Source of the DNA: CAWEHU01 sp963808965
GTDB lineage: Bacteria; Pseudomonadota; Alphaproteobacteria; Acetobacterales; Acetobacteraceae
Assembly (NCBI GenBank): GCA_963808965.1
Contig: CAWEHU010000013.1
Location: forward strand, 1-64,000
Length of the DNA: 64,000 nucleotides
Direction: 5' to 3'
Part shown: positions 46,347 to 56,074 of the stretch, piece by piece
Numbering within the stretch: the stretch's first letter is position 1
Layout of the letters: every line of letters starts with the position of its first letter
Position numbers and translations under genes: made by a program
The notes under the pieces: generated by a model
The model's input: only the letters and a program-made list of their open reading frames with translations
What the model was told of the DNA's origin: nothing
Database searches by the model: none

Positions 46347-47183
46347 TTAATCGCCCTTTCCGCACGCGCCGAGCCGCCAAGCCAGGATGGTGGCGACGGT
46401 TAGGTCCGCACTGGTACCCGGATTGATGTCGCACTCTTTGAGCCGCCGGTCCCAGTCGAGCAGCGCGGGCAGGCAGTCGGCCGGGTTCGTCGCGCCGTTC
46501 ACCTGGTCGCGAACGCGCGCCGCCTCGCACTGGACCCGTTCGGCTATCTCCAGCCCATGCTTGCGTCGGACATGGCTGTCCGGGAAGGCGGCGAGGAAAC
46601 CGAGATAAGCAGCGAGGGCAGCCCAGTCCGCCCGCCGCCAACGCGTCCGCGCGGCCTGGTAGCCATCCAGTCCGAGGCCAAACACGTCGGCAAAGTCCGT
46701 CGTCCATTGCCGGGCGATGCTGTCGCGATGAGCCGCCTCCCCCATCGCGACCGCGAGCGTGACTTGCGCGGGCGCGCGGATGTCGTGGCGCTCCGCATGG
46801 CCGAGCCCGCCCGGATCGGCCAGACGTATCGCGGCGAACACCGCCTCCGCATCCTTCAGGTCGGCGTTCGCCAGCACGCGGCGGAGCCTCACCCGGAGAT
46901 CGGCCTCGCGCGCCTCGGCAGCCATGAGCAGCGGCGCCGAGAGGAGCACGATTCCGAGATTGGTGTTCTGCCCGACCGTGGCCCGGGTCGCCGCCACCGC
47001 ATCGAAAATGCGCGCACCGAGCGCCGCGCCGGGCCGGCACAACGCCGAGGCCGCGGCTTCCGCGCTGCGCACAAAATCCGCGACCGTCATGCCGTGCCCC
47101 TCGGCGTGCACATGCACATTGCCCGGTTTGGGTGCGGCAAGTTCCTCGGCGCAGGCACCGACGAACGCTTGTTCGAGCGTCAT
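46347..47183 (-). CDS. Triphosphoribosyl-dephospho-CoA synthase (CitG)-like protein of the H4MPT cluster
   Basis: 278 residues. EELAAPKPGNVHVHAEGHGM, GQNTNLGIVLLSAPL and VNGATNPADCLPALLDWDRR match the CitG/MdcB family. Canonical members attach a triphosphoribosyl group to dephospho-CoA; the homologue inside methylotroph H4MPT clusters probably acts on another ribosyl or ATP-derived substrate, such as the sugar of H4MPT (inference). It overlaps the next gene by ATGA. Confidence 0.83.
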   Translation of the reverse strand: MTLEQAFVGACAEELAAPKPGNVHVHAEGHGMTVADFVRSAEAAASALCRPGAALGARIFDAVAATRATVGQNTNLGIVLLSAPLLMAAEAREADLRVRLRRVLANADLKDAEAVFAAIRLADPGGLGHAERHDIRAPAQVTLAVAMGEAAHRDSIARQWTTDFADVFGLGLDGYQAARTRWRRADWAALAAYLGFLAAFPDSHVRRKHGLEIAERVQCEAARVRDQVNGATNPADCLPALLDWDRRLKECDINPGTSADLTVATILAWRLGACGKGD

Positions 47184-48055
47184 TCCAGGCTGTCGAGCAG
47201 GGCGGTCGCGAGGCGCTCCGCGATGTCAACCGAGGTCACGCCTTGCAGGCCTCGCCAGCCCGCCATGCTGTTCACTTCGAGCACCAGTGCGCGACCGTCC
47301 GCGAGTCGTAGCAGATCGACGCCCGCGTGCCGTGCGCCAACGCAGGATGCAGCACGTAGGGCCAGATCGACGAGATCCGGCGAGGGTTCCAGGGGACGCG
47401 GTTCTCCGCCGCGCCGCAGGTTCGTGACCCACTGCCCAGCCCGGCGCGTCATGGCCGCGATCACCGCGCCCGCGCAGACAAGCAATCGGTGATCCTCGAA
47501 TGCGCCGTTCGCGGGAGGGACATAGCGTTGCAGGTAGTAAACGCCCGCGACGGTTTCGGGTGCGGGCAAATCCTGGGGCCGGTGGATCAGTTGCAACCCG
47601 GTCCCCTGCGATCCGAACAACGGCTTCAGGACTAGCGGACCAAGCGGCGTCTCGCGCATCGCGATCTCGCGCGCCGCATCCAGGCCTTCCACCGTCCAGG
47701 TCGGCGGGGTCGGGATGCCCTGGGCGGCAAGGAGAAAGCTGGTCATCGACTTGTCCACGCATCGCTCGATCGCGCGTGCATCGTTCCACACCGGCACACC
47801 GCGTTCGCGCAGCGCGTGCAGGATTCCGAGTCTTCGCGTGACCTCCTCGAAGCTGCCGCCGCCGAGGGCGCGCACGAACACCGCATCCGGCAATGTATCG
47901 AAGCCGGGAATGCGGAGCCCGGCCGGGTGCTGCGTGTCGAAGGCGCAGCACGCGATTCGTGTCGTGATCGCCTTGGCGCCCAAAGCGGTGAAAGCGCGCA
48001 GCAGCACGCGCGCGTGCCAGTCGAAATCGTCGATGAACAGCCCGATGCGGCGCAA
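47180..48055 (-). CDS. ATP-grasp ligase of the H4MPT cluster
   Basis: 291 residues of the RimK-type ATP-grasp fold: WNDARAIERCVDKSMTSFLL, PLVLKPLFGSQGTGLQLIHR (ATP-lysine region) and ALVLEVNSMAGWRGLQG (metal ligands). Relatives include MptN, which adds glutamate to H4MPT, and RimK. In this context it probably ligates an amino acid to the pterin or furan cofactor. It overlaps the CitG-like gene and lies 3 bp after mch. Confidence 0.83.
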   Translation of the reverse strand: MRRIGLFIDDFDWHARVLLRAFTALGAKAITTRIACCAFDTQHPAGLRIPGFDTLPDAVFVRALGGGSFEEVTRRLGILHALRERGVPVWNDARAIERCVDKSMTSFLLAAQGIPTPPTWTVEGLDAAREIAMRETPLGPLVLKPLFGSQGTGLQLIHRPQDLPAPETVAGVYYLQRYVPPANGAFEDHRLLVCAGAVIAAMTRRAGQWVTNLRRGGEPRPLEPSPDLVDLALRAASCVGARHAGVDLLRLADGRALVLEVNSMAGWRGLQGVTSVDIAERLATALLDSLE

Positions 48056-48058
48056 CTG

Positions 48059-49016
48059 CTATCCGAACGAGGCGTCGAGCAGCGCTGGATCGAGGCCGCC
48101 GGCGCGGAAGGTCTCGCCGCTTTCGAAGCTCGTCACGAGCGCCTCGGCGGGGCTGAACAGCATCGGATCGATCGCGTAAAAATCGCCCTTGAAGGCCCGA
48201 AAGATCTCCCCGAAGGGCTTGCCGTAGTCGCGTGAGGTCGCGGCCGGAAGCTTCTCGGCCAAGTCTCGCGCGTCGGCAGCCGGGCCTGTGACGAACAGGT
48301 GCACGCGGCCGCCAAAGATGATCGCGTCGTTGGTGCGGCCCATCGCCGTGACAAAATCGGGATGCGGCGGGGGCAGGGGCGCCGCGCCCAGACCGTCGGC
48401 GATGCGCTCCAGCGGGAAATGGAGCTGGTGCGCCTTGTGCAGCGCCACTTCCAGCACACGCGCAACCACCTGCACGCTGCCCGCGAGGCTTTGGGTCGGC
48501 GCGTAGAGGATCGCGAGGTGCGCGGGTGAGACGCCGCAATCCGCGGCGATCTTCTCGATCAGCGGGGAAGGTGGCGGCTTCCCGCTCTCCAGCGACCAGC
48601 ACCGCCTCCTGCGCCTGGTCCGCATAGCCAAGCTCCGCAAACAGCGGCTCCTTCCGCGCGAGCGCCCGTGCCGGTCCGGAGCCCAGGGCGAAAAACGCGC
48701 TCGGCTTCTCGCCATGAGCCAAGCTCCATCCGGCATATTGGCTGGCGAGGCAGGCGATAACCGGCTGCGAGGAGCTGATGGTGATGGTCCAGGGCCAACG
48801 CGGCAAGGCCGCATCAGTCGTGAGATGCGCCGATCCCAGCCCGCCCAGGCAGATCTCGGCGATACGCAAGCCGGCCGCGATACCCCCCGGATGCGCAGCC
48901 CCCGCATCGACCAGTGTAGCGCCTCCCGTGTCGGTCGACACGCCGACGCCCAGCTCGTCCGCGCGATCGAGGAGCGAGTCGAGCAAGCGTCGTGCGTTCG
49001 CGTTGACGCTGATCAT
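48059..49016 (-). CDS. mch: Methenyl-H4MPT cyclohydrolase, frame broken
   Basis: About 318 residues. SVNANARRLLDSLLDRADELG at the start, AGLRIAEICLGGLG, SSQPVIACLASQYAGWSLAH and MGRTNDAIIFGGRVHLFV near the end are Mch signatures. It interconverts methenyl- and formyl-H4MPT. An extra base in the four-base run at 48564-48567 separates residues 1-150 from PLIEKIAADCG. The pathway needs this enzyme, so error is likely. Start ATG 49016 overlaps the upstream ATP-grasp gene. Confidence 0.92.
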
Positions 49017-50117
49017 ATCCCGACTCTCGCCAGAATTTCCGCCGCGCGGCTCCGAAGCTGCGCACGCGCCTGGTCCGCGTTGTCCGCCTCAGCGATCACC
49101 GTGCATAGCGGCGCATCTCTCGCGACCGGTTGGCCGGGCGGCTGCCGGTCCGCAGCCCAATCTGGCCAGAAGAAACCAGGCCTGAGGCGGAGCGCTGCGG
49201 GCGCATACACGACGGCAGCCGCCGCTGCGCGCTCGAACACTGGCGGACATGCGGCCAGCTCGCCGCGGCAGGCCTCGACATGAAGCCGGAACAGATCGGG
49301 ATGACGGAAGAGGTCGAGCGTCGCGCCGGGCCGAGGATTGATCTCCAGCAGATCGAAACCCTCCGCGCCGCACAAGGAAGTCCGCGCTGTTCAGACCGAC
49401 GAGCCGCGTCTCTGGAACTATGCGCGCGACCGCGTCCGCCATCTCTCGAGGCCATCCGGGCCGACAACGTGGCCGGCCGCACCGCGCCGCCATACCGGAA
49501 CGGATGGGCGGGTGTCGGGTCGGGCCATTGTTCGCTGAAGCCGAGCACGAGGGAGCGGTGTCCGTCGGCGAGGAACAGTGCGGAGACAGGCCTTCCTTCG
49601 GCGCGCTTTTGCAGATACCAGCCGCCCCGCTCGGCGAGAACCGGCTTTCTTGTCTGAACGTGAACGCCGCCCGATCCGCCACGCCGCTTCCAGAGCCAGC
49701 CAGTCTCGCGAGGCTCTTTCCACGCGATCTCGGGATGTGGGATGCCGAGCGTGCGGCAGAGCGCAGCGAAGTCGGCCGGAGCCTTCACACGCGCGATCGT
49801 GTCCGGCGTGTTGCCCAGCAGCGTGCGCCCGCGCGCCATCGCGGCGACCAGATTCGGACGGTCCTCGAAACCGCTAGCCGTACACGATGCCCTCCACAGC
49901 CCGACCATCGGCCAGCCGGTCCAGCGCTTGCAATAGCGAAGCGCCCCGCGAATCCGCGCGAAAGGCTGCCGCGAACCTGGATGCTGTTCGCGGCAATTGC
50001 GCGCGTGTCCAGATCGCCGAACAAATCCGCGACAAGCGGAGCGTAGCCGGAGCGTCGCGCCGCGGCGGCGAGGGCGCGACCGGAGAGTGCGGCGATCAGC
50101 ACCGCCGCGATCTTCAC
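49013..50117 (-). CDS. Second ATP-grasp protein of the H4MPT cluster, four frame breaks
   Basis: About 365 residues when joined across four shifts (near 49950, 49876, 49455 and 49379), each equal to one extra base. The start MKIAAVLIAALSGRALAAAA leads to LLQALDRLADGRAVEGIVYG, GFEDRPNLVAAMARGRTLLG, then KRRGGSGGVHVQTRK (ATP-grasp loop), and FDLLEINPRPGATLDL (metal site). Similar ATP-grasp proteins recur in bacterial H4MPT clusters; the substrate is unknown. The number of breaks makes this the most damaged gene in the window; either a poor-quality stretch or a real pseudogene. Confidence 0.75.
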
Positions 50118-50126
50118 GCCAGCAGC

Positions 50127-51011
50127 TCACGCGCCAAGCGCGAACGCGTCGCGGAAATCGAAGCGCACCGGCTTCGTTGCTTCGATCATGCGGCGGAACA
50201 GGCCGAACTCGGTGCGGTATTTGATCTGGCCGATGGCCAGTGCGCCGATTCCGAGCGCTTTCGTTCCAGGCAGCGTGGCTTTGTCCGCCATCACGTCCAG
50301 CCCCTCCACGCCGGCGGGGGGGACGGCGTTCACGTCGGCGACTACGCGGAGACCGGACGCCTGACGCAGCTCGTCGGCGCTCAGGACCTGCACGCCTGCC
50401 CTCGCTGCGCAGAACGCGGCTTCGGCGTCCCGCAGCAGCGCGGCTTTCATCGCGCCGGTGCTCGCGTCCGCCGAACGCACGTTCACGCCGAAGCGCTTGC
50501 CGATCTCATCGGCGGCACGCGCCACGCGCTCCGGTCCGTCATGCCCGGCCAGCACCACTTGCGCGCCTTCCAATGCGGCGATCACGCCGGATGCGAAGCC
50601 GACCACACCCGTCGCCCCGAACACGACGACCTTCAGCCCGTCGAGGCCCCGCGCACCTTCGTCCCGCAGCAGCTTCTCGGTCCTGGCGACCATCGCCGCC
50701 GCCGTGGTGAAGGAACCGGACGGATCGGCGAAGAGCGAAATGACGAAGGGCGGCACCATCGCCTGCTTCGCCGCGTCCAGCATGTCGAGTGCCAGGATCG
50801 CGTCCTTGCCGCCGATGAACACGCCAGTTTTCACACCGTCCTTCGGGGGGCGCGAAAAGATCGCATCCTGCACCAATCCCTGCACGTCCTGCCGCGCGAC
50901 ATCGCAATAGGGCAGCACCGCGTCGAAGCCGGCGTCCAACGCCATGTTCGCATCGAACGGGCTGACGTGCTTGAGCGGACTAAGCATGTGCAGGATGTGC
51001 TTGTCCGCCAT
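50127..51011 (-). CDS. mtdB: Methylene-tetrahydromethanopterin dehydrogenase
   Basis: 294 residues. HMLSPLKHVSPFDANMALDAG and LPYCDVARQDVQGLVQDAI at the N-terminus and the nucleotide-binding VVVFGATGVVGFASGVIAA are MtdB features. It oxidises methylene- to methenyl-H4MPT with NAD+ or NADP+, following Fae. Start ATG 51011 is 22 bp past the mptG stop in the same direction. The reading frame is intact. Confidence 0.95.
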   Translation of the reverse strand: MADKHILHMLSPLKHVSPFDANMALDAGFDAVLPYCDVARQDVQGLVQDAIFSRPPKDGVKTGVFIGGKDAILALDMLDAAKQAMVPPFVISLFADPSGSFTTAAAMVARTEKLLRDEGARGLDGLKVVVFGATGVVGFASGVIAALEGAQVVLAGHDGPERVARAADEIGKRFGVNVRSADASTGAMKAALLRDAEAAFCAARAGVQVLSADELRQASGLRVVADVNAVPPAGVEGLDVMADKATLPGTKALGIGALAIGQIKYRTEFGLFRRMIEATKPVRFDFRDAFALGA

Positions 51012-51033
51012 GGCGCCCGTCTCCTTCTCCCTC

Positions 51034-51984
51034 TTATCGGCCTGGCCGCATCATCACGGACGCTCCGCGATTCAGCGCCTTGCAGACGCTGATGTCCAGA
51101 CCCCCGACCCGCTCGCGTAGCGAGGTCGCTATCCGCTCGGCTTCCGCCTCGCCGCGCAGGAAAGCGAAGCCGGACGGTCCCCACGAACTTTGGCCGATCC
51201 CGGTCGCTCCTGCCGCGCGTGCGTGATCGAGCGCGGCGGCGACGCGCGGGCTGGTGAAGCGCGCACCCTGCGCGGGCGCGAAATGGTCTCCGGCGATGGC
51301 TTGCACCTCCGTCACCGCGGCCCCGAACGTTTCGAGATCGTCCTCGGCGAGCGCCGGTAACGCCTGCATCAGCACGAGCCTGCAAATGCGGGACGAAAGC
51401 CGGTCCGGAAGTGGCGCGAGCGCGGCGAAGGCCGCAATCTCCTCCGGCCCGGACAGCCCCTCATGAGCAGGGTCTTGCAGCAGCAGGATGCGCCAGTCAT
51501 CCGGCACGGCCAAGCGGGAGAGCAGCGGTGGCGCACGCTCGCCCCCGCGCCCGCCGTCAACGACGAAGCCGCCTTGCTGGAACAGAAAGATGCCGATGCC
51601 CGAGCGATGGCCCCGCCCCAGCACCCGCGCATCCTCGCCGGGGTTCGCAGGCAATCCGTGCAGGCGGCGCAGGGCGGCGGCGATCCCGAGCGCGAGTTGC
51701 GTGCCCGATCCGAGTCCAGCATGCGCGCGGGATCGAGGACAGGACTGTCAGCGCGTGGCCGCCCCTGATGCCGAGATGCGCGGCGATAGCGGCGAGATAG
51801 GCGGCGGCGCGCGGGCTTCGGCGCCCTGCACGCGGTCTCGTTCGCGCGGCTGAGCCGGAGACGCGTTTCGGGCCTGTCGAGGGCATAGTCCGATGCTGCC
51901 GAACCGACGCCCGAGCGTGAAGCTGAGGTCGAGGAAGCCCAGGTGCAGCCGCGCGGTACACGCGACCTCGACGGCTTCATCCAT
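51034..51984 (-). CDS. mptG: Beta-ribofuranosylaminobenzene 5'-phosphate synthase, at least three frame breaks
   Basis: About 315 residues of the GHMP-like fold. CTARLHLGFLDLSFTLGRRFG at the start, ALDRPETRLRLSRANE, the ATP loop HAGLGSGTQLALGIAAALRR and GIGQSSWGPSGFAFL are family features. The enzyme joins p-aminobenzoate-type aniline and phosphoribosyl pyrophosphate to start H4MPT synthesis. Shifts lie near 51885, between 51800 and 51835, and near 51720; each nets one extra base. ATG 51984 gives the usual start. Confidence 0.87.
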
Positions 51985-52097
51985 CGCGAGAGGATCGCCA
52001 GGCCGGCGGGCGGATGCCCGGCGGGTTCCGCGTTGCCTGGAGCATGATTTATGATCCACACTCGGTTGGCCGAGCGCAACCCCAGGGAGGCAAGCGC

Positions 52098-52481
52098 ATG
52101 ACCGAGCGGCAGCCGGAGCACGCCTATTCCGAGCCCGAGATCGAAGCCCATCTGAAGCAGCATCTGCCGCATTGGCGATTGGAGCGCGGCTGGATCCGGC
52201 GCACCTATCGCACGCACGGTTGGAAAGGCACGCTGATGGTCATCAACGCGGTCGGACATCTGGCCGAAGCCGCGTGGCACCATCCCGATATCACCGCCTC
52301 CTACGCCTGGGTGGAGGTTCGCCTCATGACGCACACCGCGAAGGGAATAACCGACAAGGATTATCAGCTCGCCGCGAAGATCGAGGAGGTAATTCAATGG
52401 CAGCCGGGCAAAGAGGGCGGCGCACTGGAAGGCACGCCAGCTAAGGACCCGCGCTTCGCCTACATCAAGTACGACGATTGA
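52098..52481 (+). CDS. Pterin-4a-carbinolamine dehydratase
   Basis: 127 residues. HWRLERGWIRRTYRTHGWKG and NAVGHLAEAAWHHPDITASYAWVEV hold the PCD/DCoH catalytic histidines (HHP). In classical metabolism the enzyme recycles tetrahydrobiopterin; in H4MPT clusters its role is undefined. ATG 52098 follows GGGAGG; its stop overlaps the fhcB start by 4 bp, linking it to the fhc operon. Confidence 0.9.
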   Translation: MTERQPEHAYSEPEIEAHLKQHLPHWRLERGWIRRTYRTHGWKGTLMVINAVGHLAEAAWHHPDITASYAWVEVRLMTHTAKGITDKDYQLAAKIEEVIQWQPGKEGGALEGTPAKDPRFAYIKYDD

Positions 52482-53569
52482 GCGACGCGGTTTCCGTCCG
52501 GGGTCGGCCTGCCTCGCTGGACGAAGGAGTAAGCGAAGCCGCGGCGATCCTCCGCCGCAGCCGTTGCGCGGTTATCGCCGGTGCCGGCACTGATGTGGCG
52601 GGGGCGGAGGCGGCGGTCTCGCTCGCCCGGGCCGTGGATGGCGTGTTCGATCACCTGCACGCCGACGGGGTGCTGCGCGATCTTGAAGTGATGGGCCAGG
52701 CGGGATGGATCGTCACGACGCCCTCGCAGGCGTGCGCGCGGGCGGATCTTGTTCTGCTGGTCGGATCAGGATTGGACTCGGCTTGGCCGGGCTTCGTCGC
52801 GCGGCTTCGGCTGAATGGGCCGCCGCCGCTGCACCCGGACCGCTCGCGCCGAGTGATCCGGCTCTGTCCGGGAGAGGACGGGTTCGCGGGCGAGGCCGCC
52901 ACCATCGGGGGAGAGCCGCGCGAGCTGCCGATCCTGCTTGGGGTCTTGCGTGCGCTTTGCGCCGGACGACCGCCGCGGGATGATGCGCCATTGCTGGGAC
53001 AACTGAGAGACTGCGCACGCGCGCTCCAGGATGCGCGGTATGGAGTCGCGCTGTGGAGCGCCGAGCGACTCGATCCGCTCGCGATCGAGATGCTGTGCGG
53101 GCTCATCGACGATCTCAACGCGAGCACGCGCTTCGCCGGGCTGCCCGTGCCGGGGCCGGGGAACGCAATGGGTATCGCACAGGCGAGCGCATGGGCGAGC
53201 GGATTTCCGTTCCGGACTTCCTTCGCCCGGCAACAGCCCGCGCATGATTCCTGGCGCTTCGATGCGAGGCGCATGGTGGAGAGCGGGGAGGCGGACGCGG
53301 CGGTGTGGATCGCCGCTCTCGATCCCGCTGCGCCACCCTGGCGGCGGGCGCTTCCCACGATCGCGCTGGTTGCGCGCGATACCAGTTTTGCGTCATCGCC
53401 GGAGGTGCTTATCACCGTCGGCCGGCCGGGTCTCGACCATCCGGCCGTCCTGTTCGAGCAGGATCTCGGCGGGCTTGTGGCCAAGCAAGCGGCGGCAGCC
53501 AGCGCCGTACCCACGGTGGCGCACGTCGTGGGGCGGATCATTGAGGCGCTGGGAGCCGATCCGTGCTGA
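52478..53569 (+). CDS. fhcB: Formyltransferase/hydrolase complex subunit B
   Basis: 363 residues from TTG 52478. It resembles archaeal FwdB/FmdB (CAVIAGAGTDVAGAEAAVSLAR, DLVLLVGSGLDSAWPGF), but no iron-sulfur cysteines or molybdopterin-binding signature are visible, as in other bacterial FhcB proteins, which are not redox active. Structural role in the Fhc complex converting formyl-H4MPT to formate. It overlaps fhcA by 7 bp. Confidence 0.92.
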   Translation: MSDAVSVRGRPASLDEGVSEAAAILRRSRCAVIAGAGTDVAGAEAAVSLARAVDGVFDHLHADGVLRDLEVMGQAGWIVTTPSQACARADLVLLVGSGLDSAWPGFVARLRLNGPPPLHPDRSRRVIRLCPGEDGFAGEAATIGGEPRELPILLGVLRALCAGRPPRDDAPLLGQLRDCARALQDARYGVALWSAERLDPLAIEMLCGLIDDLNASTRFAGLPVPGPGNAMGIAQASAWASGFPFRTSFARQQPAHDSWRFDARRMVESGEADAAVWIAALDPAAPPWRRALPTIALVARDTSFASSPEVLITVGRPGLDHPAVLFEQDLGGLVAKQAAAASAVPTVAHVVGRIIEALGADPC

Positions 53570-55178
53570 CCGTGCTACGGGGCGGGCGGATCATCGACCC
53601 GACCGAAGGCCGCGACGAACAAGGCGACCTCTGGTTCGAGAATGACCGTATCGTCCCGCCGCCAGCGGACGGTCGGAGGCCTGACACGGAGCACGATGTT
53701 TCCGGTGCCGTCGTGCTGGCGGGCGGGATCGACATCCATTCGCATATCGCGGGCACCAACGTGAACACGGCCCGTCTGCTCCTGCCGGAGCTACGCGCCG
53801 GCGGCGCATTGGAGGCCGTGCCGGTGGTAGAGGAGATCGGCCGGCTTTACATTGCCATGGGTTTTACCACGGTGGTCGAGCCCGCCATCACGCCGCACAA
53901 TGCGTTGCAGGCTCATCTGGAGCTCGCGCAAATCCCGTTCATCGACACCGCGATCCTGACGGTTCTCGGCAACGAGGACTATCTGCTGGAGCTGCTGCGA
54001 ATCGAAAGAGAGCGCGTCTGCGATCGCCGACTACGCCGGGCGGATGCTCGCGGGCAGCAAGGGGCTTGGACTGAAAGTTATCAACGCGGGTGGCTCCGCG
54101 GCCTTCAAGGAGAACGCGCGCAGCTTCGGGCTCGATGACGTCGTACCGCAATACGGCGTCAGCTCTCGTGCCATCGTGCGCGCGGTGCAGGAAGCCCGGG
54201 CCATTCTAGGCGTCCCGCATCCGGTGCATCTCCACTGCAACAATCTGGGGATTCCCGGCAACGTCGAGACCGCGCTCGCCACGATCGACCAGCTCGGCGA
54301 CTTGCCGCTGCATCTCGCGCATCTGCAATTTTACGCCTACGGCACCGAGGGAGCGCGCGGCTTCTCCTCGGCCGCCCCTCGTCTTGCGGAGGCCGTCAAG
54401 GCGAACCCAAATGTTACCGCCGATGTCGGGCAGGTGATGTTTGGGCAAACGGTCACGATCTCATGCGACTTGATCCGCCAGTTCAACGGCCGCGCGCAGG
54501 CGCATCCCCGGAAATCCGTCATCATGGACGGTGACGGCAACGGCGGCGGCGTGGTGCCGTACCGGTATCGCCGCACCAGTTTCTTCAATGCGGTGCAATG
54601 GGCGGCGGGGCTCGAGCTGTTTCTGCTCATCGACGATCCGTGGCGGCTCTTCTTCACGACGGACCACCCGAACGGCGCGCCGTTCACCGCATACCCGGAT
54701 TTGTTTGCTCTGCTGATGAGCCGCGCGCTGCGTGAGCAGTGGATCGGGACGGTTCCGGCGGATGCGATGCAGGTTTGCGTCCTGCCTTCCCTTGCGAGGG
54801 AATATACGTGGCCCGAGATCGCGACCATGACGCGAGCCGCACCGGCCCGCCTGCTCGGGCTCGCGGATCGCGGCCATCTCGCACCGGGCGGACGCGCCGA
54901 CATCGCGGTGTACCGGCCCGCAGCCCGACCTTGCCGCGACGTTCCGCCACGCGGCGTTGGTGTTCAAGGATGGACGGCTCGTCGTCCGTGACGGGCGGGC
55001 GATCGAGCGGGTCCTGGGCCGTGCGCTCGCGATCGAGCCGGGATTCGACGCGGCGGCCGACCGGCGGCTCGCGGGGTGGTACGATCGGCTCTACGGAATC
55101 CCGCATACCGCCTTCGATGTGCCTGCGGACGCCACCGGCCGCGCCCTGCCGTTCGAGACGGTGCCATGCCGGGGTTGA
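53563..55178 (+). CDS. fhcA: Formyltransferase/hydrolase complex subunit A (formylmethanofuran hydrolase), two frame breaks
   Basis: About 537 residues of amidohydrolase type. GGIDIHSHIAGTNVNTARLL carries the metal-binding His pair; later HPVHLHCNNLG, FTTDHPNGAPF and PADAMQVCVLPSLAREYTW match FwdA/FhcA. It hydrolyses the formyl carrier to formate. Shifts near 54009 (aaa run) and near 54920 (ccc run), each one extra base, join the three parts. As part of a pathway with otherwise intact fhc genes, error is likely. GTG start 53563 overlaps fhcB. Confidence 0.92.
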
Positions 55179-56074
55179 TCAGGAACGGCGTCGCAGTCGA
55201 CGACACTTTCGCCGAGGCGTTCGACATGCGGGCGACCGCGCTGGTGCTTACGGCCGGCACGTCGCACTGGGCGCGGCAGGCGGCCGTGACGATGACGGGG
55301 TTTGCCACCTCAATCATCGGCTGCGGCGTTGAAGCGGCGATCGATGGAGAGGTGGCCGAGAACGAGACCCCGGATGGCCGTCCGGGCGTGCGCGTCCTGC
55401 TATTCGCCGCCTCGACGGGCGAGTTGCAGAAACAGTTGCTGGCGCGCGTCGGCCAATGCGTTCTCACCTGCCACGATACGGCCTGCTACGCGGGACTCGA
55501 AGGCTCGGAGCCGCTTCGGCTTGGCGACGGACTGCGCTATTTCGGCGACGGCTGGCAAATCTCGAAGCGGCTCGCCGGTCGTCGCTATTGGCGCATCCCG
55601 GTGATGGATGGCGAGTTCGTTTGCGAAAGCACGACGGGATTGACAAAGAGCGCGGTCGGCGGCGGCAACCTCATCCTCCTGGGCCGCAGCACTGAGGCCG
55701 CCCGGCGCGCGGCCGAAGCGGCGGTGGCGGCGATCGGTGGCGTCCCGCACGCGATCACGCCGTTTCCCGGCGGTATCGCCCGATCCGGCTCGAAGATCGG
55801 TTCGAAATACAAGGCGCTCATGGCATCGACGAACGATGCGTTCTGCCCGACGCTGCGAGGAGTCGTGCAATCCGCGCTCGATCCGGACGTGGAGGCGGTG
55901 CTGGAAATCGTCATCGACGGCCTAAGCCACGGCGCAGTTGAGGCGGCGATGCGGGAGGGACTCGCAGCCGCGGTCGCGCTCGGGCCGGAGCAGGGGGCCG
56001 CGCGGATTACCGCCGGGAATTATGGCGGCAAGCTGGGCCGGCATCATTTCCACTTGTCGCAACTGCTGCCATGA
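55166..56074 (+). CDS. fhcD: Formyltransferase subunit D (formyl-H4MPT:methanofuran formyltransferase)
   Basis: 302 residues, intact. RNGVAVDDTFAEAFDMRATA, CHDTACYAGLEGSEPLRLGDG and FPGGIARSGSKIGSKYKAL are Ftr/FhcD features. It transfers the formyl group from H4MPT to a methanofuran analogue. It overlaps fhcA by 13 bp and fhcC by 4 bp. Confidence 0.95.
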   Translation: MPGLIRNGVAVDDTFAEAFDMRATALVLTAGTSHWARQAAVTMTGFATSIIGCGVEAAIDGEVAENETPDGRPGVRVLLFAASTGELQKQLLARVGQCVLTCHDTACYAGLEGSEPLRLGDGLRYFGDGWQISKRLAGRRYWRIPVMDGEFVCESTTGLTKSAVGGGNLILLGRSTEAARRAAEAAVAAIGGVPHAITPFPGGIARSGSKIGSKYKALMASTNDAFCPTLRGVVQSALDPDVEAVLEIVIDGLSHGAVEAAMREGLAAAVALGPEQGAARITAGNYGGKLGRHHFHLSQLLP

